From positions 708,060 through 772,059 of the forward strand of contig BJOX01000194.1 in NCBI GenBank assembly GCA_009731375.1: a DNA stretch of 64,000 bases. Direction: 5' to 3'. The stretch's first letter is position 1. Each line of letters opens with the position of its first letter. The DNA is from Paulinella micropora (taxonomy: Eukaryota > Cercozoa > Imbricatea > Euglyphida). The translations under genes and the position numbers were made by a program. Below are positions 1 to 48,517 of this stretch, in pieces. Below the pieces are notes generated by a model. That model made no database searches. It saw nothing but the letters and a program-made list of their open reading frames with translations, and was not told the DNA's origin.

Positions 1-60
1 AGACTTCCTTGGTTGACGAAATCAGAAGCTCCTTTTTTCTGACATTAGTCGATATCTCAT
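1..60 (+). mobile_element. SINE-like family A, 3' tail
   Basis: The last 60 bases of a dispersed element seen about ten times here. The conserved end (GACATTAGTCGATATCTCAT) runs straight into a (TATC)n array, as in the other copies. The rest of the element lies outside the window. Confidence 0.8.
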
Positions 61-72
61 CTACCTATCTAC

Positions 73-126
<54 letters not shown>

Positions 127-172
127 GCCTATCTATCTATCTATCTATCTACCTACCTACCTACCTACCTAC

Positions 173-206
<34 letters not shown>

Positions 207-367
207 GCCTATCTACCTATCTATCTATCTACCTATCTACCTATCTACCTATCTATCTATCTACCTATCTATCTATCTACCTATCTATCTATCTATCTAT
301 CTACCTATCTACGCGTCCTATGTACTCACGCTGCTCCCCGCCTGTGTACAGGTACTTTTTTGTTAAA

Positions 368-408
<41 letters not shown>

Positions 409-489
409 CCTATCTACCTACCTATCTATCTATCTATCTATCTAACTATCTATCTATCTACCTACCTACCTACCTACCTACCTATCTAC

Positions 490-520
<31 letters not shown>

Positions 521-541
521 CCTATCTATCTATCTATCTAC

Positions 542-580
<39 letters not shown>

Positions 581-621
581 CCTACCAACCTACGCACCTA
601 CCTACCTTCCTATCTATATAT

Positions 622-673
<52 letters not shown>

Positions 674-730
674 ATGTTTTGGTTGTGTATGTTATCTACG
701 CTGTATCGGCTTGTCTCCAGGTCCTCTCTC

Positions 731-782
<52 letters not shown>

Positions 783-823
783 CCCGTTTTCCTGTCTATC
801 TATCTCGTTGCTATTGCCTTCAG
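61..823. repeat. (TATC/TACC)n and (CT)n arrays
   Basis: Tetranucleotide array 61-310 and 369-670, then (CT)n at 729-780. A short non-repeat piece at 674-720 shares the word CTGTATCGGCTTGT with the last lipin intron (about 44395-44408). No exon was supported at 311-368, although it contains splice-like CAG/GT dinucleotides. Confidence 0.85.
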
Positions 824-8207
<7,384 letters not shown>

Positions 8208-8495
8208 GTGATTGCCATCATCCTTTTTTTTTCTTCTCATCTTTCTTTTTTTCTTCTCACTTTCTTTTTTTTCTTCCAATCTTCTTCTCGTCCTTCTTTT
8301 TTTCTTCTCCTTTTTTTCTTCTCATCTTTTTTTCGTTTCATCTTGCTGTTTTTCTTCTGACGTTCTCTTTTCTCTTTTCTTCTCATCTTTCTTTTTTTTC
8401 TTCCAATCTTCTTCTCATCCTTCTTTTTTTCTTCTCCTTTTTTTCTTCTCATCTTTTTTTCTTTTCATCTTGCTGTTTTTCTTCTGACGTTCTCT

Positions 8496-8554
<59 letters not shown>

Positions 8555-8860
8555 TCCTTTTTTTTTTCCCAACACACGCACATCTGTCATTCTTTTTCCC
8601 ATTCTTCTTCTTCTTCTTCTTCTTCTTCTTCTTCTTCTTCTTCTTCTTCTTCTTCTTTTTCTTCTTCTCTTCTTCTTCTCCTCCTCCTTTTTCCTCCTCC
8701 TTTTCTTCTTCTTCTTCTTCTTCTTCTTCTTCTTCTTCTTCTCCTTCTTCTCCTCTCCCTTCTCCTTTCCCTTCTCCTTCTCCTTCTTCTTCTTCTTCTT
8801 CTTCTTCTTCTTTTCCTCCTCCTCCTCCTCCTCCTCCTCTTCTTCTTCATCTTCTTCTTC
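8208..8860 (+). repeat. (TTC)n/(TCC)n and (CT)n tract
   Basis: A 650-bp almost pure pyrimidine run with an internal duplication of about 120 bp (8260-8350 resembles 8390-8480). The long Ser/Phe/Leu and Lys/Glu/Arg frames across it are repeat translations. Confidence 0.85.
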
Positions 8861-10433
8861 AAACAATTTGTTAATGGTTGGTTACGGATCCTCTACTGAC
8901 TTCTTTCAAAGTCTACCAGTTTGACTGAAACAGTTCTCAATACTCACTTTAATACAAATCTCAGACTGAACTGAAAGATTCAAAAACTAACAAGGAGATA
9001 ATTATTCTAGAATTCTCTAGTTACTTCCAGACTACCGTGATAGATTTTGGTAATACTGCCTTATATTATATTAATATAAAGGAAATACTGTGGTAATTAA
9101 AAGGTGAGTGTCCGGTGTATGCCACCGACAAAGAAGTACCAAAAGTAACTGTGAGAGATCTACGAAAGCCCGGTTAGAGAAGGCGAAATTGTTTGAATCT
9201 GAGGAGAATCTGTTACTTCACGGGCCCGGCCGGACCCTGGTAAAAAAGGAATGAAACGGCGGTCAATCTTCAAGCCGGCATGACTTTGAAGTTTCCAGTG
9301 CCGGTCGCTAAACACTGCTCAGTCTGATATTAATATTGCCTCGTATTAATACACTTGAAAAGTTCGCATCAGTTGAAAGGTGGCCCGGCGGTGACTCACA
9401 CTCACGTTGATTGACGTGGTGCGGCTTGAGTTTTGAAGGCCAGGCACGGTGACGTCACTGACTCCTGCTCGCTGTTAAAGTGCAGCCTCACTGTGACGGG
9501 ACGACCCAGCCAGTTTCCGGTCCGACGGTTATCATAGTAATAGCTGGCCGCCACTGAGGCGCGGCCATCATTCAGCAAGAAAGGGAGCGAGGGTCACGGC
9601 GAACGATCGGTCCTTCAAGTTCAAGTTGATCTTTCACGTTTTCTGATTAAGCATTTTGTTATTAAATAAAATACTGCCGGCGGCTCAGTCCCGATGCGTG
9701 GCAATGCCGAGATGATCATTGTCCCCCGGGTGACAATGAGTGACTGACGGAGCCTACTATCATCGATATTAATCAACTATAATATATGCTTCCTTTTCAG
9801 CCGCTCTACGACTCTTGAAAAGCAAGCATTCATCAGGAACTTGAAATTACTGCTATCCTGGCATGATCATTGAGTTATAATAACTGAGTTATTTAGTGGA
9901 AAACCCGTGACTCGGCAGTGAGCCGGTCGGCGTTAAACTTGTTGAGCACCAGTCGTGAAGTATCAATAAATCTCTGAGGTCTGTCAGTCTATTAACATGA
10001 TATATATATTGCAATAGTTGAACAGCTTTTATGTACAGTTATACTCGAAAGGCAATTACTTTTTTTGTAGAAGTGTTCAAATTGACTTCATTTATTTCTA
10101 GTACTTAAGCTTTCAAATCTATTCATCAATACATACACTTGTAATTTATTTTACGATGTTATCATCGTATTAATACATATCATTGTGACATACAATCTAA
10201 AGCCTGTTTGCTCCTGCTTCAAGTTCACGTTTTGGAGACAGCCACTGCAAGTGCCTTCACAAGGCAGTTTCAAATAGGCATAAATAAAAGCGCTCATTTA
10301 AAACTATGGATAGATTAATATCAAAGAAAGAAAGTGGTCTGCACAAGAATTTGCGAAAGAAATTCCAAATCTAACTCAAAACGATTGTCGGTTTTGTGGT
10401 CGCTACTGTGCTGCTGTTGAACAGTTGTTGTCA
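8861..10433. other. Repeat-poor transposon-like island 1
   Basis: About 1.5 kb free of microsatellites with no host-like exon. Its short words (CACTTGAA, TATTAATA, CAGTCTGA, GTTATTAAA) also mark 44.8-47.2 kb and 61.6-62.9 kb. It may be a solo LTR or other retroelement remnant; no termini were identified. Confidence 0.35.
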
Positions 10434-10764
10434 TTATCTTTGTTGCTGTTGTTGTCTTTGCTGGATCTGTTGTTGCTGTTGTTGCATGTTGGTTTGCTCG
10501 GTCTTCCAACCGGAGCCCTCGTCGATGATGGGTCTAGTCTCTTGCATCACCTGCCAGTACTTGTACATGCAATTGTCTAAGCAGACACCTTCCCCCACCG
10601 ACACCTCGCCGTCGTGCCACTCCGGGATGCACTTATTGAAACAGGAGTTACGCAAGCTGTCATCACGCAGGCAGTGCGATACGTAGCTATATGTTAAAGT
10701 GTATGTAAGTATATACGACTAGATGGATAGATGGATAGATAGATAGATGGATAGGTAGTTAGAC

Positions 10765-10814
<50 letters not shown>

Positions 10815-10885
10815 GTAGATAGATAGACAGAAAGAAAGAAAGACAGAAAGACAGAAAGACAGATAGATAGATAGATAGATAGATG

Positions 10886-10957
<72 letters not shown>

Positions 10958-11811
10958 TAGATAGGTAGATATAGATAGGTAGATAGGTAGATAGGTAGAT
11001 AGGTAGATAGGTAGATAGGTAGATAGGTAGGTAGGTAGGTAGATAGATGAGATATCGACTAATGTCAGAAAAAAGGAGCTTCTGATTTCGTCAACCAAGG
11101 AAGTCTGTAAAGTATTGACCCGATGCCCAGCTAAGCCGTGATGTTTGCACGGAAGGGACTGATACAGGCGATACCAAAGCTCCCTAGTACCAGGCGGGGC
11201 CAGGGCTCGTTCCATAAGCGCCCCTTGCAGAACGAGCTCCCACCTCCATTACAGAGGGCCCAGTAAGCAGATGGAGTTTCGAGACTGTTCGACAGTCTAG
11301 TATAAACCGACAGAGCACTGTGGGTTTTATTCCGGGCTCAACAAGCGAGAAAGGGCACCCTGAGGGAACAGGATTGTGCTTCCCGTCGCTATTTCGGCAT
11401 GTGACTCATAGGCGTATGGCTAGGCACACATAAGGCACCCCACCACGGGCCCAGCACACCCACACCATCCCCTAATTCTCTGTCTGTCGACAGATGGCAC
11501 CCATTTCAAAACATCAAGCCCAAGGGAGGGTCAGTGACACCTCAAGTGGCCTTGGTTCACTTCGTGGAGTAAGTGATGAGATCAACTGATGAGATATCGA
11601 CTAATGTCAGAAAAAAGGAGCTTCTGATTTCGTCAACCAAGGAAGTCTGTAAAGTATTGACCCGATGCCCAGCTAAGCCGTGATGTTTGCACGGAAGGGA
11701 CTGATACAGGCGATACCAAAGCTCCCTAGTACCAGGCGGGGCCAGGGCTCGTTCCATAAGCGCCCCTTGCAGAACGAGCTCCCATCTCCATTACAGAGGG
11801 CCCAGTAAGCT

Positions 11812-11902
<91 letters not shown>

Positions 11903-12018
11903 GGATAGACGTACATCCCTTCTTTTCAATTCCTTTTCTAGTCCCTTTTCTTGTCTTCCTTTGCCTTCCACAAATCCATAATCCATGTCTTTCTATTTCG
12001 TTTGCTTTCCGTCGCCTT

Positions 12019-12068
<50 letters not shown>

Positions 12069-12511
12069 CTGTTTTGTGCTTTGTTTTGTTTTTTGTTTTC
12101 CTCAAATCTATTTCCTATCAATTTCGTTGTTTCATGTGCTTTCCTGTCCTTCATAGATCGCCTGTCTGTACCGATCCATGAATGCCCATGCACCCTGTGA
12201 TTCTAGTCTGACCGTTGCCTGCACAACACACAGCACACTGATTAGATAGATGGATGACAACGATAGTAAGGAGTAAAGAGATTTACAGAACAGAAGCACA
12301 CCCAAGTCCTATGGGGAGGTGCATCAAGGTGGATAAATATGATAGGAGGGATAGTAGACATAGACAGAACAGGAGCAAACCCATGTCTTGGGTTGGGGAG
12401 GTGCTAGGAAGGATTGTAGACATAGACAGAACAGGAGCAAACCCATGTCTTGGGTTGGGGAGGTGCATCCGAGCTGCCTGAGCCTTTGTCGGGTTGCCGT
12501 GGCTGAGCCAT
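10434..12511 (-). CDS. Small TIM chaperone (Tim8/9/10/13 family), three exons
   Basis: Minus-strand exons 12443-12511 (ATG at 12511), 12172-12218 and 10434-10686 (TAA at 10434) total 369 nt, so 122 residues with exact phase closure. The twin CX3C motif is CFNKC at residues 54-58 and CLDNC at 74-78, with 15 residues between; KYWQV follows the second pair as in family members. Known role of the family: hexameric chaperones of the mitochondrial intermembrane space escorting hydrophobic precursors, with disulphides between the twin motifs. A Pro/Gly/Ser-rich N-terminus and a Gln-rich C-terminal tail extend it beyond the usual 80-100 residues. Intron 2 (about 1.5 kb) carries two family A SINE-like copies and (TATC)n on the coding strand. 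Intron 1 carries two extra copies of the end of exon 1. Which paralogue it is cannot be decided. The gene is divergent from lipin. Confidence 0.75.
10711..11046 (-). repeat. (TATC)n on the TIM coding strand
   Basis: GATA/GATG repeats on plus, so TATC on the sense strand of the TIM gene. They lie at the 3' tail of the family A copy that follows. Confidence 0.85.
11047..11552 (-). mobile_element. SINE-like family A, near full length
   Basis: About 505 bp. The 5' end (minus strand) begins near GGCCACTTGAGGTGTCACTG and the 3' end is GATATCTCAT followed by (TATC)n. It matches the plus-strand copy at 22874-23372 along its length. It sits in intron 2 of the TIM gene in the gene's orientation. Confidence 0.85.
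11588..11811 (-). mobile_element. SINE-like family A, partial
   Basis: The 3' half of a second copy next to the first, same orientation. It is cut at its 5' side by a (GATA)n array (11812-11903). Confidence 0.8.
12285..12405 (-). pseudogene. Two copies of TIM exon 1 end plus donor
   Basis: The last part of exon 1 and its donor region (plus-strand word AACAGGAGCAAACCCATGTC) are repeated at 12361-12405 and, more diverged, at 12285-12326. The copies keep the GTTTGC or GTGTGC donor-like word. Tandem unit about 60-80 bp. Confidence 0.8.
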
Positions 12512-12544
12512 GTGCTTCAGAACACACACGCACAGACACACACA

Positions 12545-12597
<53 letters not shown>

Positions 12598-12616
12598 GGT
12601 GTGTGTGTGTGTGTGC

Positions 12617-12684
<68 letters not shown>

Positions 12685-14662
12685 ATAGAGAGAGAGAGGG
12701 AGAGAGAGAGAGAGGTAGATAGATATAGATATAGATATAGATATAGATATAGATATAGATATAGATATAGATATAGATATAGATGTAGATGTAGATGTAG
12801 ATGTAGATGTAGATATAGATATAGATATAGATATAGATATAGATATATAGATATATAGATATATAGATATATAGATATATAGATATATAGATATATAGAT
12901 ATATAGACATATAGATATAGATATATAGATATATGGATATATAGGTATATAGATATATAGATATATAGATATATAGTATAGATATATAGATATATAGATA
13001 GATATATAGATATATAGATATATAGATATATAGATATATAGATATATAGATATATAGATATATAGATATTTAGATATATAGATATTTAGATATATAGATA
13101 TATAGATATTTAGATATTTAGATATTTAGATATTTAGATATTTAGATATTTAGATATTTAGATATATAGATATATAGATATATAGATATATAGATATATA
13201 GATATATAGATATATAGATATATAGATATGTAGATATAGATATATAGATATATAGATATATAGATATATAGATATATAGATATATAGATATATAGATATA
13301 TAGATGTATAGATATATAGATATATAGATGTAGATATAGATATAGAAAAAGATATAGATATAGATATAGATATAGAAAAAGATATAGATACAGAAAAAGA
13401 TATAGATATAGATACAGATATAGATATAGATATATAGATATAGATATAGATATAGATATAGATATAGATATAGATATAGATATAGATATAGATATAGATA
13501 TAGATATAGATATAGATATAGATATAGATATAGATATAGATATAGATATAGGTATAGATATAGATATAGATATAGATATAGATATAGAGATATAGATTAT
13601 AGATATAGATATAGATATAGATATAGATATAGATATAGATATAGATATAGATATAGGTATAGATATAGATATAGATATAGAAATAGATTAGATATAGATA
13701 TAGAATCTGAGAAGTTCCTATTTCTTAAGTACAACGAACAATGACTTCAAGCGCTTTGATCTCAGTCAGTATTTGCATCTACAACCTGTCTTATGGCTCA
13801 TTAGAAAGCTCTTGATGAGAGCTTTCAAATGAGCCACTACACAAGCCGCGAAGATCAGAACCGGCTGAGAACGAAACGTTTGAAGTCATTGCTCATTGTG
13901 GTTAAGTACAGGGAACTTCTCAATATAGATATAGATATAGATATAGATATAGATATAGATATAGATATAGATATAGATATAGATATAGATATAGATATAG
14001 ATATAGATATAGTTATAGATATAGATATAGATATAGATATAGATATAGATATAGATATAGATATAGATATAGATATAGATATAGATATAGATATAGATAT
14101 AGATATAGATATAGATATAGATATAGATATAGATATAGATATAGATATAGATATAGATATAGATATAGATATAGATATAGATAGCTAGAGATATAGATAT
14201 AGATATAGATATAGATATAGATATAGATATAGATATAGATATAGATATAGATATAGATATAGATATAGATATAGATAGATTGGATATAGATATAGATAGC
14301 TCATGGCTTATAGCTTATAGCTATAGCTATACTATAGCTATAGCTTATAGCTTATAGCTTATAGCTATAGCTATAGCTATAGGTTTTGATAGATATAGAT
14401 AAGCATATCTATCTTCGACCGAATCGTTGGCTTCACTTTCGGCAGCTGCCACATTTCTTCCATCCGGTCAACAAATTTGGTAAAACGAGGAAGAAAAAAA
14501 AAAAATGCTTTCTCCCGCGACCGCTCATTTTGAGAGATTTGAGGCCACCTTTTTCTGTGATTGTGTGGTTGCAGGCACATGTTCGACTGAGTGCGTTGTT
14601 CATTCCTGTTTGGTGGTCGAAGAGAAAGGGCTTCAGGTTTGTGTAACCGATTCCCTGCAGCC
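12512..14662. repeat. TIM-lipin divergent intergenic repeats
   Basis: (AG)n, (GT)n and then more than 1.5 kb of ATAGAT/ATATAG units up to about 14295, followed by a short (CTATAG/CTTATAG) run to 14382. Any promoter for the two divergent genes must lie here; I see no clear TATA or initiator among so many TA-rich words. 14400-14662 is ordinary unique sequence and probably the lipin 5' UTR. Confidence 0.7.
13703..13922. mobile_element. 220-bp imperfect foldback element
   Basis: The left arm (from GAGAAGTTCC) and the right arm (GGAACTTCTC) are inverted copies with scattered mismatches over about 100 bp each. They meet near 13812 in AAAGCTCTTGATGAGAGCTT. Both sides are the same (ATAGAT)n array. 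This looks like a foldback MITE or a hairpin made by template switching. Confidence 0.65.
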
Positions 14663-44577
<29,915 letters not shown>

Positions 44578-44759
44578 CCTATATGTGTATTATGTGTTAC
44601 TAGTATGTATTATGTATTTATTACCCCCCCCCCCCCCCCCCCCCCNNNNNNNNNNNNNNNNNNNNNNNNNNNNNNNNNNNNNNNNNNNNNNNNNNNNNNN
44701 NNNNNNCCCCCCCCCCCCCACCCACACACACACACACACACACACCCTCCCGCAGCCCT

Positions 44760-47216
44760 CCGGCCCCAGGTTGTGAATTGTAAATATGATTTACATAAAA
44801 CTCAGCCTGTTAAAACCGTACTGCTTACAGTAAGTCCTCCCGGCTCTTAATTTTCTACTATTTAAAAACCCTTGAGGGCCTTGTTAAAACGATCATGCGG
44901 CTAGAGTTTGCTCACTTCAAAGCAGCTGAACTGACAGAGTTGAAGAGCGACAAGACATAGACTGAGACAGACAGCACAGTGGCACAAGCAAACCGGCACC
45001 GTCTGTTATATTAATAGAGAGACAGAACAGATTGAATCATAGTATTGATATTAATATAAACGTTAGATGATTATTTACGTTTATTAATACCGACGTACTA
45101 CTGAGTTAGCAACCTCTTTTATTAGTGGAAAGTATTTTATTTGTATAGTCCAATGACCGTGACCGTAGTTCTAGTCAATAAGTGTAACGGACGTAACGGG
45201 CATTATTGGCATTGAGAATCGTTTCCTGAAGTTCTGTCTGAGAGTCAATGCTAAAGACCAAGTGCGGCCTGGCGGCCGTCTACACTATCAGAATAAGACT
45301 TGAATCTCTTCCCCTGGTTAGAATGAGTTATGAGCCTTGTTAGACTAAGCCACTGCTTCGCCGAGTCCGCGGCGTAGAGCAGTGAAGCTATGCTCACCCG
45401 GCGCAACTTTCAGCTCAGGGCAAAGCGCAATCAGTAAAGGGACTCCGTAGCTCCCGGTAAAGTCTTGGCAGCCTGAGAGAATCGGGGCGTGGGGGTGCCC
45501 CGTTCTTCGGCTACCGTGATGACTGCAAACTTGAGTCCAGCCTGCTCAGCGGCTGCCGGCTGAGGCCGGTGAGTCACAGTGGCGGCACATCATCTCCTGC
45601 GGTAGCAGGATTACTATCTGCCGCGGCCTGACGTGAGCAAATTTGAGTTGAAGTTGCCATTGAACTGTGACAGGGGCCTATGAACTCGTGACTGTCGGAG
45701 TTCGGACTCGAAACACTTGAATCTATTAATATCTCTTCAAGTCGAGTGTGGCACGATCCGCTACTGAGTCAGACTCTTTGGCCGAAAGTTTCTTTAATAA
45801 TCATGACTGATTTGAAAGTGGTTTACTGTCTTGCGACTCATCCCTACTAGTGATCACAGCTGACTCCAGCCTACGGTTGCAAGGTTCCGAGTAGTTATCA
45901 ATCATGATTAATACTGATAAAGTGAGTGAATCCCGGATGATGTCTTGCAATCATCTTCCACTGCCAGCAAAGTCTATCTGTTGGCAGTGGCAGATGATCG
46001 CACAAGGCTTTGCTAGACTCATGATTTCCACATCATTTTGTACTCAGCCCGCTAGCACACAGCCCGCTGCCAGCGAGCTGGAGCGATTGGCGCGTAAACC
46101 ATTAGGCTCCTCATCGTCAGACCCTTGCCGGGGCGCATAAACATGAGGGATCTCTGAGCTGATCTCTGTCTAGGCTCATCTTTTTTTACAAGGTAGTCTT
46201 CTTTTCAAATAATCTAGCTGAATCATACGGTACGTATGTGTCTATCTTCCTGTACCTATGACCCCATCGACCTTAACACTAACTCCTACGTGTGAGAAGG
46301 GATAAAATGTGGGCTTTTTTTGCCCTTTTCACGTTCACTTTCGCTATCTTGATTGAGGTCATGGAAGCTAACTTTCAATCAGAGCAACAAACTTTTAAAC
46401 CGAGACTGACGGACTCGCCGCGAGTCCCACCCTGCTCTGATATCTCTGTACTCACCTTTTCGCTAGGTGAGGCTTTTCCTCAGGGCAAGACTGTTCCTTT
46501 CTCAGTTTTGTGAAATTGTCAGATATAGATCTACTGAGCCTCGCAAAGTCACTGTCACTGTCTCTGTGTGCGGACTTAACCCCGAGCCAATCAAGGCTCA
46601 TAACCTTTAAGCAGTTAATGCTTTGCGGCGGTTTACTGATACAGAGGTTAGTAGGGTTCTTGGCGGTGAAGCCAAGAGTCCGGTCACAGTATTAATATTA
46701 ATAAACTTCGGAGACAAGTCTGAATGCAGAAACAATCTTTAATCAGTCATTGCCCTTTGCTGAAAGGAAGGAAAAGTGACACGTCACTACCCAAAACTGA
46801 AAATACACGTCACTACTCAAAACATGAAATTTCAGATAAATAACTTTCAGATGAATTACTTAATAAAGGTGATAGTATGGAAATACTAAAGTTCAGGACT
46901 GAAATTAAGTAATAGTGACAAAAAGGCAATCGATTGCCGTTAGTCATAACTATTTTAACCACCGTTACCTGGATAGTTAATTTGTCAATTGGCCGGACAG
47001 TAACTATTACCAATATAGACTGGGAACGTTATTAATACTTCAAGTGCCAGTCAATAATACATCAGTCTTATAATCCACTCAACTCAGTAGTTAGATAGGG
47101 TTAGCGCGACAACCAGTAGATGAGTTAGTTTCGTGACGTGGCAGCTTTCTGCTACGGTTTCAGTTCTGCGGTACATACGTGTTATTAAAGCGTGTATCTA
47201 ACCTGCGTAGATAGAC
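44760..47216 (+). other. LTR-like / leader island 2 upstream of Copia gag
   Basis: About 2.4 kb without microsatellites or host exons. Dinucleotide-balanced words (TATTAATATTAAT, CACTTGAA, GGCCTGACGTGAG) are shared in style with 8.9-10.4 and 61.6-62.9 kb, and a GTTATTAAAGCGTG word near 47181 resembles GCGTTATTAAAGC at 62689. It may be the 5' LTR plus leader of the Copia element. No matching second LTR is in the window and termini are not defined. Small frames of 60-80 codons here look accidental. Confidence 0.4.
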
Positions 47217-47318
47217 TTGCTAGGTAGCCCGGAGAGATCTTGCAAAAGATCGGTAAAGGTTCCCGTTGCCCTTAATGGGTGGTCGCCTAAAGGTTGTGAG
47301 CCTTGGACCGAAAAACAT

Positions 47319-48517
47319 ATGGGTTTAAAGCAAGAATATATTCCGCAGTTAGATGGTACCACAAGGAATTATTCCGACTTTTGCTACAAGCTTGAGAACT
47401 ATGCCAAGGGCATTAGTGCCTGGCACGGAGAGTGTGTGAAGCTGGCACTTACAGATCCAATAAAAGCAAAGGCGAAATATCCCTACGATCCTGCTAAGGC
47501 AATGGAAGTAGAGAAGTGGGAGTTGCCGATGAACCAGAGTCTGAAGACACCCCAGATACAGACACAGACGGAGATGCATTGGATGCGAGTAGACCGAGAC
47601 CCAGAACAAAGAAAGCTGACTCTAAAACAACTATCGAAAAACCGAAAGATTGGGCTAAGATGTCTGAAGAAGCGAAAGCGCAGTGGAAAGAGAAAAGTGC
47701 AAAGAGACTAAAGAGAGAGCAGAGAAGAGAGTCAAAGCGCACTCACACCTTAAAAGTAAGAACGATCACGAAAGAGAAGCATTATGAACGCATGAGACAA
47801 CTACAACTCATTCTCTCTGTTGCTTTCTCACACCCCATTGTCGTGCGTTACTTGCGAACAAAGGCAGTGACAGGCCCGATAGAATTGATAGAGGCAGTAA
47901 GAGGAAAGTTCGGTTCAATTTCCGGGGTTAGCAAGAACATCAAAGCACAAGACTTTGAAAGAATATATCCAAAACCCGGTTACAATGTCGATGCATGGCT
48001 CAATGACTACATTGCGATGAAAGGGGAAGTAGAGAGCCATAGAGAACACCCATTCGACAAAGACGAACTCGTACGAAATCTGCTTGAGAAGCTTGCCAAA
48101 CACCCCGCATTCGGTGAACCATTCAAAGCACTATACTTCAACTTACCCTCTAACCTAAGACCTAGCTTCGAGGATATAGTAGATAGTGCGAGAGACACGT
48201 GGGCGTTGTGGAGGAAGGATAAGTGGAAGGAAGAGGAGAGGAAAGAGAGACCTAACCGAACCACGAGACCTAAGAAAGAAACAAACCTTCTTCTAGACGA
48301 TCAGGGAGATGAAGGGGAAGGGGGTAAGGGCAAAATTAGCAAGTTCAAGAAAAAGGAAGAGTGGTGGCTTCGGGTCACATGTTACGAGTGCAACAAGAAG
48401 GGCCATACCAAGAAGTTTTGTCCAACCGTGAAGTCCCATAAGAAAGGCCAAGCTAGTGAAGACAAGAACGATAAGAAAGCTAAAAAGGGAACCTCAGAAA
48501 CCCTCAAAAACCTCTAA
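47319..48517 (+). CDS. Copia gag with CCHC zinc knuckle (frame change)
   Basis: From the ATG at 47319 the frame reads MGLKQEYIPQLDGTTRNYSD, typical of the Copia gag N-terminus (L-x-G-x-x-N-Y). Between about 47480 and 47540 coding moves to another frame, which runs to 48517. The second part is helical and basic (AWLNDYIAMKGEVESHREHP) and then holds CYECNKKGHTKKFC, a perfect C-x2-C-x4-H-x4-C RNA-binding knuckle. The shift could be a mutation or recoding; no slippery site is obvious. Confidence 0.75.

Noticed and set aside
8465-8899. Poly-Lys/Glu/Arg or poly-Ser/Leu proteins from the 8.2-8.9 kb tract
   Set aside because: Pure pyrimidine triplet repeat; all six frames are low complexity.
8880-8930. 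Terminal exon of the helical-repeat gene
   Set aside because: An AG near 8912 gives only a few codons before a stop; too little to support.
45904-46695. Small frames of 60-80 codons in LTR-like island 2
   Set aside because: No domain, no codon-use signal, and they lie in sequence that looks like LTR or leader.
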